Below the pieces are notes generated by a model. The model did not search any database and was not told the DNA's origin. It was given only the letters and a program-made list of their open reading frames with translations. DNA of 64,000 nucleotides, from assembly GCA_013420905.1 (NCBI GenBank), contig JAAXNY010000001.1, forward strand, positions 6,262,001-6,326,000, in the 5' to 3' direction. The stretch comes from Collybia mongolica. Lineage: Eukaryota; Basidiomycota; Agaricomycetes; Agaricales; Clitocybaceae. Position 1 is the stretch's first letter. Each line of letters begins with the position of its first letter. Both the position numbers and the translations under genes were made by a program. This document shows, piece after piece, positions 1 through 11,973 of the stretch.

Positions 1-1236
1 CTTAAGTTATATACTTCTGATCTGCGGCTGCTACATAGCCTCGAAAACTGCCTCATCTGGGCCCGCCTACAATTCCTACTCTATCCTACACTCTAAGACC
101 TTCAAGCTCACTTAGCAGCCTTGCGGGGCTGTTCGGCGAAGACTGAAAAGACTGGCAAGGACGGTGCTAAGTCTAGGAAAAGCAATAAGAGTTCAGAGCA
201 TCCTGCCAGCATAGAGGCTCTTTCGAAAGTGTATGAGTCAGAAGAAAAAAGGGATTGGCAGCATTGCCCCCAATCAGCCGGCCCCATCAGCCGACTTCTC
301 AACAAAATCCCAGCGGCCGAACACCTTGACATCATCCGCTGGCCAACGGCTCGCCCTCCAGACTCAACAACACATGCAATCCAATAACGCTGATATTCGG
401 AATAACTCTATTGTCGGAACGTTCATCCGTATCAGGGCATAATCAGACCCAACATCAGAGGCTCTACTGCGCCTGGAACGTCTACTCGTTATAGAATGCT
501 GAGATAACGAGGTTCGCCGACCTCTGAAGGTTTCGGCAACATGTCCTCTTCCGAACAATTGGGCAAGACCGCCAAGAACGCCAGATTTGGTCTGAGGCGA
601 TGGGGACCTACGTCGGATTCTGTGTTGGCTCCTCCCACTATGTTCGTCACCAAGGAGAGCATCCGGGATTGCCAAAATTGCACGACACTTAGGACGTAAC
701 TTGATGAGCAGATTATTGGGGAACATAGGCTTTCTATTTAGTATATAGAGGGTAGAAGGCTGTTAGGTGAGGACAATCCGTGGAATATGTGTTTGTGTTT
801 CAGGGGTTTTGCGGGGTGTATAATCGTGCTGCAATATTGAGGGGCACCAGATGAACTTCGGAATCATGATGGGTAACTATAAACTGATTACGAGTATCTC
901 CCGAATATTGTGTGGAGTCTATAAACACCTCAAATATTTCACCATACCAGACATTTCCCCGATCGATGAAAACGCGATAATGGAAATAGCGACAATCAAC
1001 GAGTTGAAAGAAGAGATAGATAGTCTGAATAGGCATACTCTAATCCGGGCAACAAAGCAAGTATTATAGCAGGAACAACAGTGGAGATACTTGTATAGTA
1101 AACGTACAATGTCATAAAATGTCTATCCGGGCCTGCGGCAGAGGCAGCGAGTACAACCCGTCTGGATCGTGGAAGTAAATGTCCATATGAGTGTCCGCAT
1201 CCGCATCGTAGTCCCTCAATTCCCTTGTCACTCCCA
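1..1236. other. No confident gene; possible gene fragments
   Basis: I see no recognisable protein family here. On the plus strand, 116-442 contains a Lys/Ser-rich then Gln/Asn-rich reading segment that could be the 3' end of a gene entering from the left, but it needs a frame change near 235. On the minus strand 800-1036 is open but unlike any family I know. Codon use does not separate these from chance. Confidence 0.3.
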
Positions 1237-1953
1237 TCACAAGAATACCCATAGCCCTCCCAGTAGCATTACCGCAGATCTACATGTACTCCACCTGCTG
1301 TCCAGCCGCAGTCCTAAGTTTGCATTCGCGGCCTGACCAGTGGTTTGAGGTCCGTATATGCTCAGCCATTCACTGTAGGGCATGATTGAACCCGTGGGCC
1401 CGGGCTGAGGCGTTTGAGTCGGTGGTGACGTCGGTGTAAAATTGTCCGAGACTTCGGTAGTAACACCATCGATCACCGTGGTATATGTGTATGGCGTGAC
1501 GCCGTCAGGTAGGACGACAGTCGGCTCTGGCTGACCAACAGGGCCCTGCTGACCTTCTGTGGTAGTGGCAGTGGTAGTGGCAGTGGTGGTAGCTGCGGTG
1601 GTAGCTGCGGTATTGGTTGGCGTAGTTGTGCCGGTTGTTGTGCCGGTTGTTGGTTGGATTGGAGGTACTGGTGGAGTTAACGTCGTCCCAGATAACGTTT
1701 GTCTATGAATAAAGTCAGTAAATATTGGAGTGTATAGAAAATGGGCATAGGTCGTACAATGTTTGTGTTGTCGCGAGACCATTTGGGTCCAGAGTGACGA
1801 CTTGAACGATCGTGTTACCGTTGCTTACAAAAGGAGTAAATTTATATGTTTGAAGCTCATAATCCAGGGATCTCACGCATCAACGACAGTTTGAGTCTGA
1901 GCATTCACATAGGCAACAAAAAGGGTTATACAAGTAAAAAGGAGAGATTGCAT
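1237..1953 (-). CDS. GPI-anchored Thr-rich secreted protein
   Basis: A small three-exon gene; I infer a cell-wall or cell-surface protein, with no enzymatic domain seen. Exons are 1953-1877, 1823-1758 and 1702-1237; both introns (53 and 55 bp) are GT-AG and keep frame, giving about 202 residues. The N-terminus (MQSLLFTCITLFVAYVNA) is a clear signal peptide. The middle holds a Thr-rich stretch of TTG/TTA-type repeats, then a conserved-looking block (PYTYTTVIDGVTTEV, PYSEWLSIYG). It ends in a hydrophobic tail (SAVMLLGGLWVFL) directly before the stop, as in GPI-attachment signals. Similar Thr-rich GPI proteins are common in agaricomycetes. The start ATG is chosen because it opens the signal peptide. 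Function unknown. Confidence 0.78.
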
Positions 1954-3017
1954 GGCCTTGTGATGGAAGCGGTGAGAAGAATGGGTGAATGTCAAGCGAA
2001 TGCGTGGGAACTTGCTTCAACTTTCGAAAAATAACATGTCATAACAGCTTCCCATCCACCCTACCTTCTTTCCCAAAGCCTCAACCAATACCTCCATCTA
2101 TTTGACCTAGACCCTCCCTCTCATCAAGTTACAAAGCGTGGTGCAAATTTCAAGCCATTTTAAAACTACTGTCATCAGCCTTTATTGGAACTGTCAAGGT
2201 TGCACACGATTTCGGCGTCCACACAAATTGTATCAGACATGACCCGCAACAGTACCACCATGTGATGACTATAGAAGAGAAAACACGGCCCGGGTCACCT
2301 TCAGGACCCCATCTACTTTCCTGGGCTCAGTCTTCAGTCTCTGGAAAACCTTTATCTGGTTTGCGAAATACGCATGGCTTGACCAGGGTTGTATCCTCGT
2401 GGAGCGGTATTTCACTCAATAACATATTTTGTGCAGCGCCAGCGATTTTAAAATACAAATACTTCCGACGATGACTCACATCTCCATGGACATAAAACAA
2501 GTGAAAGAGCGCTAATAGGATATGCTTCAAGAAATTCATCCCTCCTTGTGATGACATTCACGGCAGCTTCAGGTCATCGTACCGTCAACTGTCTGCCTGC
2601 ACACCAAAACCTCAACACTGCTTACGTCCCATAACGCGCGTCACGAATGCCAACAAGCTCGCGCGAAAGGGTGGAGCCTATATCACTCCATGTCGCCCAT
2701 ATCAACTCCATTCAGCCCTCAAAGAAGTCGGCACGGGGTACGAACCTGGCCTCGGGGACAGCGGCAACATCGGCGTAGAGTCTATTTCTACATTTTCTCA
2801 ACGGTGGAATGTTATCTCTGCTCGGGGAGGACACCAGCGGTCTAATCTACTCGGTACCGGTCTGCCCAATGCCCCTGGTGACTAGAGTCAAGAACGATCA
2901 CATCGCCGACTTCTTTATAACGTGAACAATCTGCCCGGAGCTTTCTCAGTCTCTCAGCGGTTTACAACCACTCAGTACTTCATCCATTTCATCCGTCACG
3001 CGTCACGACCCCTCAAT
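1954..3017. other. Intergenic, divergent promoters
   Basis: Shared upstream region of the minus-strand GPI protein gene and the plus-strand DUF302-like gene. Short reading frames occur but none shows a family motif. Nothing else is recognised. Confidence 0.5.
2914..2920 (+). promoter_or_regulatory. TATA-like box
   Basis: TTTATAA lies about 100 bp before the ATG at 3018, a plausible core promoter distance for a fungal gene with a short 5' leader. Confidence 0.35.
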
Positions 3018-3683
3018 ATGTTCTCGAAGGCCCTTACTGCAGCTCTGATTGCCAGCTCTTTCTTCCTCGGCAGCTGCACCTCCAAAGTGAAACCCAAGGC
3101 TGCGAGAAAGTCCCTTACTCCGTATGTCGCTCAATTGGCCCAATATACAACGCCTCTCCCTTATACCACTGTCATTGAGCGACTGGATGCTGAGGTCAAC
3201 AAGACTGGCTCTTTAACTTTTGCTAACCAATGGCATGCTGCAAAGACCAAGGAGGAGCAGACTGCGTTGATCGCTGATGTCACTCAAGGCCGCAACTTCC
3301 TGTCCGTACCACCTCTCTCCTTGTCCCCCTCCTCTGAGATTTACTATTTCCCTCTCCACCGCAGCTACTTTTACGAGAACAACCACAGAGCGTGGATGGA
3401 CATTTATGATCCCACTACGTCGCATCTCAGTGCAACTACCTATACCCTCGGCAACCCCAATTTTGCCTTCGGAATCGTCCCCCTGGACTATACCACCGGG
3501 CTCCACATCCCCCTTAAGTTCTTAATCCTCGAAGAGGAGGATCATAGTGGAACCCGCATCATCTTCCAACAACAATCTTCCGTCCTTGCACCCTTTAACA
3601 AAAGAAATATTGAACTCCAGAAGCACATCAAGGACCTTGAAAACGCCGCCTTTGCCTTGTTCGACAAGGTCACCGCACCTTGA
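3018..3683 (+). CDS. Secreted DUF302-like (TT1751-like) protein
   Basis: Single-exon gene of 221 residues. The frame is open back to 2922, but the ATG at 3018 is preferred because it starts a textbook signal peptide (MFSKALTAALIASSFFLGSC). The mature part has the order expected for a DUF302/TT1751-like domain: a helix beginning TVIERLDAEVNK, then GNPNFAFGIVPLD, a strand segment GLHIPLKFLILEEE, and TRIIFQQQSSVLAPFN, ending in a charged helix. The family has no agreed biochemical role; the fold was described from bacterial proteins of unknown function. The family assignment is by pattern only. The signal peptide is strong, so secretion or the vacuolar route is likely. Confidence 0.65.
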   Translation: MFSKALTAALIASSFFLGSCTSKVKPKAARKSLTPYVAQLAQYTTPLPYTTVIERLDAEVNKTGSLTFANQWHAAKTKEEQTALIADVTQGRNFLSVPPLSLSPSSEIYYFPLHRSYFYENNHRAWMDIYDPTTSHLSATTYTLGNPNFAFGIVPLDYTTGLHIPLKFLILEEEDHSGTRIIFQQQSSVLAPFNKRNIELQKHIKDLENAAFALFDKVTAP

Positions 3684-4617
3684 GTGCGTCCGTCTTCTCG
3701 CCACTTCTCTCTCATAACTAATTCCCGTGATTTCAGGCTACGGTCAGGTCGAGCACTCGGAAGATAGGGAGGTTCGCTGCATAAGAGGGTCTTTAAATCA
3801 TAATTGCTATATCCCGTTCTAGCCCGAACCAAAGAAAAAAATCTTCTCATTTTTTACGTCCCATCGAGTCTTTTCGTGAATTCTTCATCTTACTTCGTTT
3901 TCCCGATCTGGCGGGTTATGCGGAGGAATGCTATCGTAAGGGGAAAGTATCACTAGTTGCATTTATGTTGAAAACGATACTTTATTACAGAATCCTCGAT
4001 TGCACCTACAGCAACTAAAACTGTAGGTGCCCCTTGGCTTTTGGGGAGGAGAAAGGATGTAATTGTACTATTTCTAAGGGAGTAGGGTATTTCCTTCTCA
4101 TATTCCTTTTAGTCCAGTAAAAAAACCTGTGCGAGATTTTAATCAATATCAATAAAAAGAATCATTTGGCTGGTCCATCTCACAAGAAGACAATAAATCT
4201 TAAGTTTTTTTTTTATTGAATGGTCTTACGGAATTTGTCCAAAATTCTATGTAATGAAGGCCAACTTTCCTGACGCGCCAAAATGTGCATCAGGTAATAT
4301 ATACCACAATAACGAACCTCCTACAGAATTCATCACGGTTAGTGCGTCAAGCGTCATAATAACGGGTGTCGAGGGAATTTGATCTGGACTGGTGGCGAGA
4401 GACAGAGTTGGAACTGAGTGTACATTTCCCTGCGCAGCAGTGATTTTCCATTTAAAAATACATAGCAGTAGGACTGGTACGTGGACCATGGTGGTTATAA
4501 GTGCGAGGCGAATAGGGAACGACGTTATAAAGTTGGATGTCTCGACGGGACCGATCCTTAGGCAAGTATATAAGGCTTTGGCTGTCACCGTCGTTTTGTA
4601 TGGTGTCCAGAGTCGGT
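3684..4617. other. Intergenic region between convergent genes
   Basis: AT-rich 3' flank of the DUF302-like gene and of the DUF6534 gene. Several AATAAA-like sequences occur (for example near 4150 and 4190). A 124-residue minus-strand frame (4621-4247) overlaps the upstream stop codon as ATGA and has one hydrophobic stretch. I treat it as 3' UTR chance coding. Confidence 0.45.
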
Positions 4618-5895
4618 TCATTTCACATCACTGAAGCTGGGTGGCGCTCTTGATGAGAGTTGTATATCTGTCAAGATCCGGGTGCGCTGACCCTCAGTAT
4701 CCACTGATGTCTGAGGGGGCATATTAAAATCTAGGTTGGAGAGTACGTCGGGCTGGTAAAGGCTTTGCTTAGCCATAATCATGCGGTTGTTAAAAATTAC
4801 AAGTAGAGTGTTGGTGTAAAGCTTCCCTAGGATGACGCCAGAGACTTGGTGTAGCCCGTTGTGCACGGTGAGGAAGAAAATGAGGTCTATGGTGGCAGCA
4901 ACAGCAGTGAGCGTACCCGTTTCAACGGTGAGGCGAATAACTAACAATACTGTCAGCAGAAGCAGTAAGCCTTGATGAGGAAAGAGGACAAACGCCGTGT
5001 CACGACATTATTCATATGTCCAATTGCTTGTTCTTTGCTTCTCAGCAACTGTGTTTAAGGTAAGGTGTATGATTGTATAGACATACTGTAGACGTGGACA
5101 CTCACGTAATATGTCATACTACCAGCAATAACGATATCTACAACAGCGCTTCCACCTAAGCGGATCCCGACAGCCCGCTTCAATCCTGGCGCACGTGCGC
5201 GCTCATCTGGGTCATCATGCAGCTAAAAGAAGGTGTGAGGGGTCCGTACATCCTGATAAAGATTAGGAGCACCTACAAACCAGGAAACCGCTGTACTTCC
5301 ACCGAGCTGAAGTAAAGCGAGAACAACAATGAGAGCTGCTGCTGCACGCGAACGAGAGAATGTGTGTATCCGCCAGGCGAAAAAAATCTGGTGGTATTTG
5401 GGATTGGCGCCATAGTAAACTTACGATAAATTTCGGAGATCTTACTTGAACAGCAGCTCCGATGATACTAGAACATATTGGGACATTTATGAAGGACGTG
5501 TACAGTCCGTAAAGCATTCCAATGTCCCCCCAACCGTAGACGAACCACTGAAAGGCGTCGTAGGTTGCAAGACATGTCTGAGTCCAGTCAAGGGCGTAGA
5601 GGGTGTAAACTATAGTTATATGGACATTGGATGTAGATCTGGGGATCCGGAGCCCGTTCGAAAGTGACAGACATACCAAGAATTTTTATTGTTCTTCTGT
5701 CCTTCGGGAAGTTGAGGTAATACACATAGAGTTGTGTTGTTAGCACACCAAGCAAGCCCCAATTGAAGATGAGCCCGATAAGCCGTGGCCCTGCACTGTT
5801 GCAATCATTCGTCGAGTTTAATATGGACTAGAGGAGAGACAGACTTACAGCCAGACGATATCATGATGCGAGGGGTTCGTGGGCGTGTGTGCCAT
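4618..5895 (-). CDS. DUF6534 multi-pass membrane protein
   Basis: Integral membrane protein of the DUF6534 type, a family greatly expanded in Agaricomycetes and of unknown function. The ATG at 5895 begins MAHTPTNPSHHDIVW. A 5' intron (donor GTAAGT, acceptor CAACAG) joins to the family signature L-I-G-L-I-F-N-W-G-L-L-G-V-L followed by QLYVYYLNFPKD. Later exons give TCLATYDAFQWFVYGWGD, the segment FINVPICSSIIGAAVQ, then FFAWRIHTFSRSRAA and GGSTAVSW. The last exon (4947-4618) carries RLTVETGTLTAVAATID, LGKLYTNTLLVIFNNR and a polar cytoplasmic tail ending SFSDVK. About six hydrophobic segments are visible. At least four short introns separate the exons. It is convergent with the DUF302-like gene. 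The exact borders of the internal introns are less certain than the family call. Confidence 0.85.
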
Positions 5896-6780
5896 AGCCT
5901 CAAGCGAATCTCGTGGAGAGTTACACTGGCAACACAGAACTTTATATGAACATACTGATTGGCCTTTTACTTGTTGCGAAAAGCCGAGACGGATGTCAGG
6001 TCTAAAGGCATCATACTCTGTCAGGGGGGCTGCTCCGATTCGGACTGACAGAATGAGCCCCGACGCCTCTGAGCAGGTGGGACAATAGGAGCAACAAAGC
6101 AGGGCGAACAAGATTGAGGCTGCACGTTATGTTGGACTGTAAGGTTGTTTTGATCGTGCTGTGTTTTGATCAGGCACTTGTGATCCCGCAACATATGGGG
6201 GGTGCTGCCAAGAGGTGTCAGATCTTCCGATCCTGGACATTCAACCTGAATCCCAATTTGGATGTCGGTGATGTTTGAAGAACGGCAGGACGGCAAGCCC
6301 AAATCAACCCCAGCTAGCTGGGGGAAATGGCTTGTTTCTGCCCCGAATAAACAATAAATATACCTTTGAATATACATATCATACCTGTGAAATTAAAGCA
6401 CTGAATGAATTTTGAATATTCTATAAGTAATATATGAAGTACATGTGATGTATAAGCACCAGATATATGCAAGGTATATTCTGCAGTACCTTTACAGAAT
6501 ATACAATCAATCATACCATGTGTATGATATATAGGATAACTGATGAATATACATCAGCTGTATGCCCATTTGGTTTACACTTGGCTCGCTATGCCAAGAC
6601 AAACCATTCAATGATGCCAAGGCAAGCTGTCTGACATGCCCAGCATATTTGAGGGATACTCGACACGGCCTTACCTGTGCTGGACATGTTGGGTGGCTCA
6701 TCTGGGCATCAATGAATCATCCCTCAGGGCCAGGTCCAGGTCCAGCAAAAATAGATCAGACCTGACCCAGACTGGACCAT
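5896..6780. other. Intergenic; transition to AT-rich repeat DNA
   Basis: No gene recognised. CpG dinucleotides become rare from about 6350 onward, marking the edge of the first transposon/repeat block. Confidence 0.4.
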
Positions 6781-6789
6781 GGACAGTCA

Positions 6790-7060
6790 ACCTAGTATTG
6801 GCCTTAATATTAGCATTGGTCTTAACATTAGTATTAGAGTCATTGTGAGTATTATAATTAATCTCAGTATTGGTCTTAACATTAGTATTAGACTTATTGT
6901 AAGCATTAGTCTCACTATTAGTCTTAGCACTAGCATTAGAGTTAGTATTAGCATTAGTCTCAGTATTAGTCTTAGCATTAGCATTAGCCTTAGACTTAGA
7001 GTTAGAGTTAGTATTAGTATTGGTCTTAATACTAGTATTTGGTCTAATACTTAAACAATA
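6790..7060. repeat. Degenerate TTAGNN hexamer array, left arm
   Basis: About 45 tandem hexamers of the form TTAGTA, TTAGCA, TTAGTC, TTAGAG with a 6-bp period; translation gives alternating Ser/Ile or Leu in every frame, so long frames here are not genes. The part from about 6858 to 7020 is roughly 90% identical by eye to the reverse complement of 7345-7516. Confidence 0.85.
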
Positions 7061-7317
7061 TTTATAAATATAATGTCAATCTATAAATTAAACCTTAATA
7101 TAAAAATAAAGACTATGTCTCAAGTAACAAACAGAATCTGATATCAACAACTTTACTAACACAACAATCTATCTATGATGTGTCAGTACAGAGTAAACTA
7201 CTATATCAAGGGGTTAAGGCAGTGCATGTCAGGATGACAGGTGTAACAGTGATGTGATGCAATCTGTGTAATAGTAATCCTGATGGCTAGATGTGGACAA
7301 ACAAGTGATCTCTTTAT

Positions 7318-7521
7318 AAAGGCTAATGCTAATGCTAGGTCTAATGCTAATACTAATACTAATACTAACTCTAAGGCCAAGGCTAATGCTAATGCTAAGA
7401 TATATACTGAGACTAATGCTAATACTAACTCTAATGCTAGTGCTAAGACTAGTACTGAGACTAATGCTTACAAGAAGTCTAATGCTAATGTTAAGGCCAA
7501 TACTGAGATTAATGCTCACAA
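7318..7521. repeat. Degenerate TTAGNN hexamer array, inverted right arm
   Basis: Inverted copy of the array at 6790-7060, seen here on the plus strand as GCTAAT/ACTAAT hexamers. The two arms face each other across an AT-rich spacer of about 260-300 bp, so the region could fold back into a long hairpin. Confidence 0.85.
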
Positions 7522-9344
7522 CAACTTGCCACAATGTACTGTATATAAGAGAGGAAGGGGCACCTTTGCAATAGACTTGGATTAGATTCTCTATCTGTGA
7601 TCAAGCCTCTAGTGCTCTACACTTGTCCCTTCCCTGCATGATTGTTTGTACTGTGTATACTGCTCCCTGCCTGAGCCTCTTGGAGACACAGCCCCTTACA
7701 GCCTTAGATTTAGAGTTAGTATGAGTATTAGCTTATTTGCATATATGAAAGGCCATCATGTGTGGTATAGTAGACTCCATACCTATATAGGTGGGGCTGT
7801 CCAATTGTGGATGGCACCTTTGCAATAACCTAGGCCTGGATCCCCTTCTTGTGACACAGCCTGCTTAGTCCCTTGGTGCCCCCTTCCCTGTGCAGCTGAG
7901 TATCACTATTCATAACACCCTCCCCCTTGGGTACTTGGTGCAATACAGCCCCTTACACCTTCCCCATGCAGCTGATCTTGCCATTTACATTGTTTCCAAT
8001 TTTAGAAACATGATGGTTATATTTTTGATTTCATTATTGTTGTTTCTAAAATTATGTTAATTTGTTGTTTCAAAAACACATTATAGTCACATTGTACTGA
8101 GACAATCTTATTTATTTTATTATACCAACATCATGTTCTTCATTACTACATCCAGGAAGTATTGGTAATGACACCAAAATAGGCTTGATGTTATTTTCAA
8201 AGTAGCCCCTAATGACATTCAAGAGGTAATTAGATAGTGCAGTGGCAGGTACATTGTGATCCCATACAAGGCTTTAACTTTGTATGACATTATAATGTAA
8301 ACTCAATGTTTCCACCAAGTACATAGTAGCCCCATTCTCAAGCTTCTACTAATGTGCCTATAAATGACACTGATATCATATGTGAAAAGCCTTTATGATA
8401 TTCTTTCTATTGTGTTTCCAATGTAGTGCAAGAGTTCATAATGATTCCATGAGTATTAACATTTTGGTTGGATACAAAATGGGATCAATACATATCTACT
8501 AGACACATAAGAATATCATACAAACTACAATTTTAATTATAACCTAATGGACCTATCATGTGTCCAATCATGGTTCAGATTTCACATGTGAAAAAACATG
8601 TCAAGCCCCATCAGATAGATCATCTATAATAAGATTATCATGGGTCAGATATGTATTAACAAGTTACAGTGTAAACACACTCAGAATGCTCTCACAATGT
8701 ACCCATGAAACACATGACAAAACCAGGATAGAGATAGTATCAATGTATTTACCATATGCGAGCTGGTCACATTGTAATGTGTGCAAGTACCCCATTCTGA
8801 GGTCATTAAGGATTTTATTTTAATGTGTTCACCAGATGCACAATGAACCCATATTAGAGACATGAATGATGTTTCATCATGTGTGAGCCAGGGACATCAT
8901 GATGTGATGTCCATGTATCTGGGGATTTCACTACAATTACAAGGGGAATATCTCTACAATCTGTCTGCTGGATACATAGTGAGAACATATTCATAGACTT
9001 ATTCTAAATGTGATCTCCATGGGTGAGCTGAGCACATGGCAAATATTATGTTAGTGACAGGCATAATCTCCCCACTGGTGGGCCCCCAGTGTTCATAGAG
9101 AGAACACAGATATTCTCATTTTCTATATACCACAGTATGTTCACAACATACACATGAAAATGACATTTTGATTACATACTGGATACACTGACTACTCAAA
9201 TTCTTTGTTTTTTTTTCACAATGAAGTCACAATGTTACCATCTCTCACATTGTGTTCACAGCTTTTATATCCCCCTCATGTGTCTACTAAAGTCATCAGA
9301 GGAAACTTTTTGTTCACAAATACAATGGTAAATACCAATGTATT
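7522..9344. other. AT-rich, CpG-poor non-coding DNA
   Basis: No gene or clear element. The stretch 8500-9340 is full of loosely repeated phrases built on CACATTGTG and CATGTGTGA, suggesting an old, decayed tandem or dispersed repeat. Short frames are not supported. Confidence 0.4.
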
Positions 9345-9355
9345 CACCCAGAGAC

Positions 9356-10263
9356 TTTTTTTTTTTTTTTTGAATCAACTTTGAATAATATTAAGCACAA
9401 GTGTATTATGGACAGAACTTGCAGGCACAGTGACCTATTATCACTAGCTAGTGAGGTGGGCCATCAGGGTGGAGAAATGGTCTGTTATCTCTCCAGGTGT
9501 AGGCCCAGGTCTAGACTGAGGATACCTGCAGTCCAACAGTATTGTACTGATCCATGTGAACCTCCCAGCATGTCTATGGTATGCCTTTGGCTTGATGGGG
9601 CATGGTCCCCTCCCTAGTGTTGGTACCCCATTGCCACATGCTCCTGGTATTTTCAGGGTCCCCTGGATCCCACCCTTCTTTACTAGTGTCAAAATATAAT
9701 GTCCACTGATCAATGAATGACCCATACCTCAAACCTGCCCTTCCTCCCCTGAGACCTCCCAGCTACTTTCCCCCCTGTTCTACACCAATCTGCCTAAGCA
9801 GATTACTCCCTCCTAATGAGATCATCAACTGAACACTGAACAATAAACTGGCATTCTTCCCAAGAGGTGTGCTCCGTGCAGGGACAGTGGCTGATTGGGG
9901 GCCAGACCCCTTCCTCTTTTTTTATTTGGGTGTTCACTCCCTGAGGATCTGCGTGAAGCAGAGACAAAAGTCATTGGCATCCTGAATGTGGCCTGGTAGT
10001 TGGCTAGATGGTTGTAATCAGGTTGCCCAGGCTCCTGGTATGGGCATGAGCGAGATGGGGCCAACCATACAGTTGTTATGATTGGCTCTGATAAGGATAA
10101 AATTTGGAAGTTATATAAAGGGATGGTGATACAGGCCAATAGAATGGTCTGATGAAGGGCAATGTCAATTAGGGATGAGGAGTTTGGTAGTTTATGCATG
10201 ACCTAGTGTAGGAGGGACCATTTCCATGGTCAGATGGTGGTGGTAAAGAATCAAAAAGGGTCA
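9356..10263 (-). mobile_element. Poly(A)-tailed non-autonomous retroposon, copy 1
   Basis: The element starts on the plus strand with 16 T (9356-9371), that is a poly(A) tail on the minus strand. It is flanked by an 11-bp direct repeat CACCCAGAGAC at 9345-9355 and 10264-10274, a target-site duplication. It has no long coding frame. A diverged copy in the same orientation lies at about 35809-36750, sharing the tail-proximal block around 9510-9630 and the opposite end (CAGATGGTGGTGGTAAA). Length (about 0.9 kb), tail and TSD indicate mobilisation by LINE machinery; it may be a SINE-like or a 3'-derived LINE family. Confidence 0.8.
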
Positions 10264-10554
10264 CACCCAGAGACATTGAGAAGAAATTCTATATTAGATT
10301 ATCATGTGATTTCCCATGTGATTGCTGGGCACATTACTTATTCCCTGCAGTGTAATAAATAAGCTACTTCAAGAAACATTGGAACACTGTTCTGCAAGTC
10401 ATTACATTGAAGGAAATTGTGAGCTCTCATTTCATTTACCAGCCAACCCTAGCCTTACTGTTCCAGTTCAACAAAGATCATGAAATACTCAACAAAGAGC
10501 ACTCTGATGGGAACACAGTACCACCTTAGCAAAAGAAACAGAGGACCAAAGGAC

Positions 10555-11010
10555 TCCTGCAAACTTATAATACTGACTCTGATGAATCAGATGTGAATGC
10601 TGACACCTCACTGATGGCTGACCCATCTCCACCTTGGCTGGCCAAATTCCAACAATATCTCAATATGGCTGATATCCTACCAGAAGGCATGTCCACCATT
10701 GAAAGGTGGGGTGTACATTACTTGTTGCTTGACAGTATCAATGAGAAGGCTTGCATCATATTCCTTAGATGAATGCTCATCAATATAGTGTCTGGGCATC
10801 ACTTGCTTGAGACTATTTTGCAATTACTATGGCATCATCTGTATCTAGCAAGTGTGTATCCTCCTCAGCAGGTATCAGTGTCAGTAAACACTGTCACCAC
10901 CTAAAAGGGGATGTTGTCAAGGCACTACAGTGCCTCAAGTGTATGTACCATAATGACCTAATATTTCAGAAGGTAGATCCATCAACTGGTGAAGAACAAT
11001 ATCCTGAGGA
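10555..11010 (+). pseudogene. Decayed hAT transposase C-terminus
   Basis: Remnant of a hAT-superfamily transposase, including the C-terminal dimerisation region. Recognisable pieces in order: YNTDSDESD, then PPWLAKFQQYLN with LPEGMSTIERWG, then VWASLA, a stop, DYF, and MASSVSS followed by SSAGISVSK and LKGDVVKALQCLKCMYHN. The usual basidiomycete form of this tail reads SSERAFSSAGITISKRR, so the SERAF core is damaged. At least one in-frame stop (in the segment after VWASLA, near 10810) and an insertion between the two halves show that it is dead. No catalytic domain was found upstream. CpG is depleted. Confidence 0.75.
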
Positions 11011-11973
11011 GGGTGGTACTATCAGTGGTGCATCAATGCCTATGGGCAGGGTAATGCTTATTTTCATTTTGGCTACTTCCACCACTCCATTTGCATCAAA
11101 AAAAAAAAACCATAGCTTGCTGCATGTTATTGAAATAAGATCCTCAACTCAGAACAATGAATAAACATCCTGTGATTTATGGGGAGGCTTGAGAAGGTGG
11201 TTTCAATCAAGTGCATTGCCTTTTCATGGTTAGGCCTACAACTAGGGGAGAGGTCACAGGAAATCAGTTGGATACAAAACTTTCTATGTATCAATGACTT
11301 CTATTCTAGATATTTTATAAGGGTACAGAGTGTGAGATACCATGGCAGGCTCCAGTTTTGTTGTTCACAGAGGTGAAAGTGGCAAGGACCCTTGTGTTCA
11401 TTGTGACATTTTCAGATCCTGCTATAGCTTGGCAGTTGACACCGCATGTTTTGGGGTATGAAATATGCTTAATTTTTGATGTGACTACAGTGACGAAAAT
11501 AAGCAGTACACATCTTATTTGCTGAAATCAAGCATGTTGTCTTGATCAACACCTGCTGCCATTTCTCCCCCGAAAAAAAATATTTGAAGCAGGGCAATCT
11601 GTCTGTAAGAACCAGTTCTATATATATATATATATTAGTAACTTCATGAATCCTCATTTTTCTATTTCGTAGCGTTACGGGGGAGGGAGTCAAAAATCAG
11701 CATTAGTGGGTCACCCATAGTATGGATGAACTAGCAGCTGATGAGCTCATCAATGATGGGAATTTGTTTTCATGGGATACAATTATTGTGGACAACATGG
11801 CTGATTCAGATGATGAAGTTGGGCAAAATTGATTTTTCTGCCTTTACACCCTTGCCCTCCTTCGCTCACTCGCTCTGCTACCTATAAAGCTGCGGCTCGG
11901 GCCGAGGCCGAGCCTAAGCCAGCCGTAATCCAGGCCTGCGGCTCAGGCTTCAATAATTTTAAGCCTGAGCCTA
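11011..11973. other. Non-coding repeat-derived DNA
   Basis: No gene recognised. It contains a (TA)n tract near 11622-11636. At 11941-11971 there is a perfect 11-bp inverted repeat GGCTCAGGCTT ... AAGCCTGAGCC around CAATAATTTT, directly before the TA insertion site of the next element. Confidence 0.4.

Noticed and set aside
4247..4621. 124-residue minus-strand frame overlapping the DUF6534 stop as ATGA
   Set aside because: One hydrophobic stretch but no family match; lies where the 3' UTR should be.
6790..7521. Interstitial telomere
   Set aside because: Units are TTAGNN with hardly any TTAGGG, and the arms are inverted; true telomeric origin is not supported.
6779..7585. Several 60-100-residue frames made of Ser/Ile/Leu/Asn/Ala alternations
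   Set aside because: They are translations of the TTAGNN hexamer array on both strands.
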